Origin: Acidobacteriota bacterium
GTDB lineage: Bacteria; Acidobacteriota; Terriglobia; Acidiferrales; UBA7541
Direction of reading: 5' to 3'
DNA length: 64,000 nt
Assembly (NCBI GenBank): GCA_003225315.1
Contig: QHZD01000027.1
Location: 1-64,000 of the forward strand
Shown: in pieces, positions 62,824-64,000 of the stretch
How positions within the stretch are numbered: the stretch's first letter is position 1
Layout of the letters: each line of letters starts with the position of its first letter
Program-made: the position numbers and the translations under genes
The notes under the pieces: generated by a model
Databases searched by the model: none
What the model was told of the DNA's origin: nothing
The model's input: only the letters and a program-made list of their open reading frames with translations

Positions 62824-64000
62824 GGTTTGGGATACTCCGCAAGCTCCGGAACCAAGGCGACGTCATCCACCCAGGCCGTTCCTTGAATCTTGTTGTCGGC
62901 TTCCTCACTGGGAGAACGGACCAAGCAAACTTGCAATTCCTGAACATCCTTTCCTGAGGACCAAGGCAACTGGACAAGTGTCCAAGGAGTAGTTCCGTGA
63001 CCTTCCGCTGTGGCGGCGTAGGACGTGTCCTGGATTCCGATTGGATGAAGCTGGAAACGGATTCCCTGATCAGAAGTGAGTGCTCTGGTTCTGACCCAGG
63101 CGGAGAAACGATAAGTGGCGAAAGGCTGCACCGGGATGTTATGGCAAACGCCGGCGAAATTAATATTGGAGTTCCCTTCAAAGATCAAACGCAAGGAGCG
63201 CTTGCCGGAATGTTTCTCTTGAGTGTCGAGGCCGATTTGGACACCGCGAGATGCTTCGGAAATCAGCCAGGAGAAACCGCCATTCTTGACATTTGATTCG
63301 AATCCGCCGTCCCACAAAACCGAGCCCGGGGGTCCTTGCAAATCAGCCAGGCCGGCAAAAAGGACCGCCTGGTCCCAGACTCGGCTGGCTTCCGCGATGC
63401 GGCGTTCCATCATCAGCGCGCTGACGACGGGAAAAGATTCGGGCAAGGAAATGCGGGGGCGCAGGAAGACGAGCCGGTCCCAAACTTTAAGCGCATTTTG
63501 GGTGTGGCCGTCTTCCGATTGCTCCCGAATCACATCGATATATGCATCGCTGATGGGCGGCAGGACACTATCCAGCGCGATCTCGAAGCTGGAACCGGCG
63601 TGCAGGGAGCGTGAGAAGGCTTCCGCAGCGCGCCTGGGATCAGCTTCGACAGCAAGACGCATTTCCGCGAATGCCGGCTCAAGCTCTTCCTGCCGCAACA
63701 GGAAATTTCCGTAGCTCCAAGAAACCTCGGCAGAAAGCGGATAAACCTTCTTGGCGTGCAGATAGGCGTCACGCGCCGCAGCGAGGTTGTCGTCGGATTC
63801 GTAGGAGGCGGCAAGATCCAGCCACGATTGCCAGGACGCCGGATTCAACGAGAGCGCCGAAAGGTAGGAACGAATGGCACGCGCGACGTCTGGATCTGCG
63901 GGGTTGTACTGCCAATAGCGGCCGAGGAGATACCAGTTGCGCGGATCGACGGGCTCGAGGCGTGTGGCGCGTTCAATGGCTTCAGCAGTTTGCAAACCAG
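62820..64000 (-). CDS. TPR-repeat protein with C-terminal carbohydrate-binding-like domain (N-terminus cut)
   Basis: The frame is open to the window edge; a TTG at 63995 is the first start seen, but it lies inside a TPR and the true start is beyond the edge. TPR-like helices run over the first 140 residues (AIRSYLSALSLNPASWQSWL and AAARDAYLHAKKVYPLSAEV). The C-terminal 170 residues, from about VLWDGGFESNVKNGGFSWLI, form a beta-sandwich pattern (FATYRFSAWVRTRA, LQVCLVRSPSEEAD, AWVDDVALVPE) of the carbohydrate-binding type seen in secreted proteins. It is likely a periplasmic or membrane partner of the O-antigen-ligase-like gene that follows. Confidence 0.82.
   Translation of the reverse strand, partial: GLQTAEAIERATRLEPVDPRNWYLLGRYWQYNPADPDVARAIRSYLSALSLNPASWQSWLDLAASYESDDNLAAARDAYLHAKKVYPLSAEVSWSYGNFLLRQEELEPAFAEMRLAVEADPRRAAEAFSRSLHAGSSFEIALDSVLPPISDAYIDVIREQSEDGHTQNALKVWDRLVFLRPRISLPESFPVVSALMMERRIAEASRVWDQAVLFAGLADLQGPPGSVLWDGGFESNVKNGGFSWLISEASRGVQIGLDTQEKHSGKRSLRLIFEGNSNINFAGVCHNIPVQPFATYRFSAWVRTRALTSDQGIRFQLHPIGIQDTSYAATAEGHGTTPWTLVQLPWSSGKDVQELQVCLVRSPSEEADNKIQGTAWVDDVALVPELAEYPKP

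Overview
The window looks like chromosomal DNA of an Acidobacteriota (Terriglobia-like) bacterium. The pointers are paired PadR regulators and very large MacB/FtsX-type ADOP permeases, a moderately GC-rich sequence, many GTG/TTG starts, and large minus-strand glycan loci. This assignment is inference from gene content; no rRNA is present. I could not run any search, so family names rest on motifs I can read.

Layout. (1) 1-6378, minus strand: a tight cassette of two family-4 glycosyltransferases, a membrane transglutaminase-like protein, an AsnB-type amidotransferase and a carbamoyltransferase cut by the left edge. (2) 6469-9527: a secreted SH3-like protein, a three-histidine-box membrane desaturase and a VOC protein. 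(3) 9751-11570: a small zinc-binding ORF and a CPBP-protease fragment split by a complete 1419-bp IS1202/ISNCY-like element with a perfect 15-bp target duplication; the transposase carries an in-frame TAG. (4) 11834-24000: secreted NHL protein, cupin, HupE/UreJ-like protein, HAD phosphatase, DUF1015 protein, BrnT/BrnA toxin-antitoxin pair, YdeI-like protein, STAS protein, zinc-ribbon protein, CDF metal exporter, tRNA-Ser(UGA) and a membrane histidine kinase. (5) 24069-26497: an ABC-2 exporter pair. (6) 26537-47731, minus strand: a large ABC-transporter-dependent (Wzm/Wzt) O-antigen or capsule locus with glycosyltransferases, sugar-nucleotide enzymes, methyltransferases, an acyltransferase and a second carbamoyltransferase. 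(7) 48012-56872: two PadR-ADOP modules (one permease is a pseudogene) and a third ADOP permease in convergent orientation. (8) 57019-64000, minus strand: a second export logic with a Wza-like export protein, a Wzz/BY-kinase fusion, an epimerase, an O-antigen-ligase-like protein and a TPR protein cut by the right edge.

Together the three glycan blocks would make and export at least two surface polysaccharides. Block 6 uses Wzm/Wzt, with FkbM methylation, acylation and carbamoylation as tailoring. Block 8 looks like a tyrosine-kinase-controlled EPS system. Block 1 looks like an extra tailoring cassette. The items most worth following up are the exactly dated IS insertion, the transglutaminase/AsnB/carbamoyltransferase cassette, the paralogous pair of unclassified glycosyltransferase-like proteins, the fused SAM-methyltransferase/FkbM protein, and a small cluster of TAAGT...ACTTA repeat units in a noncoding gap.
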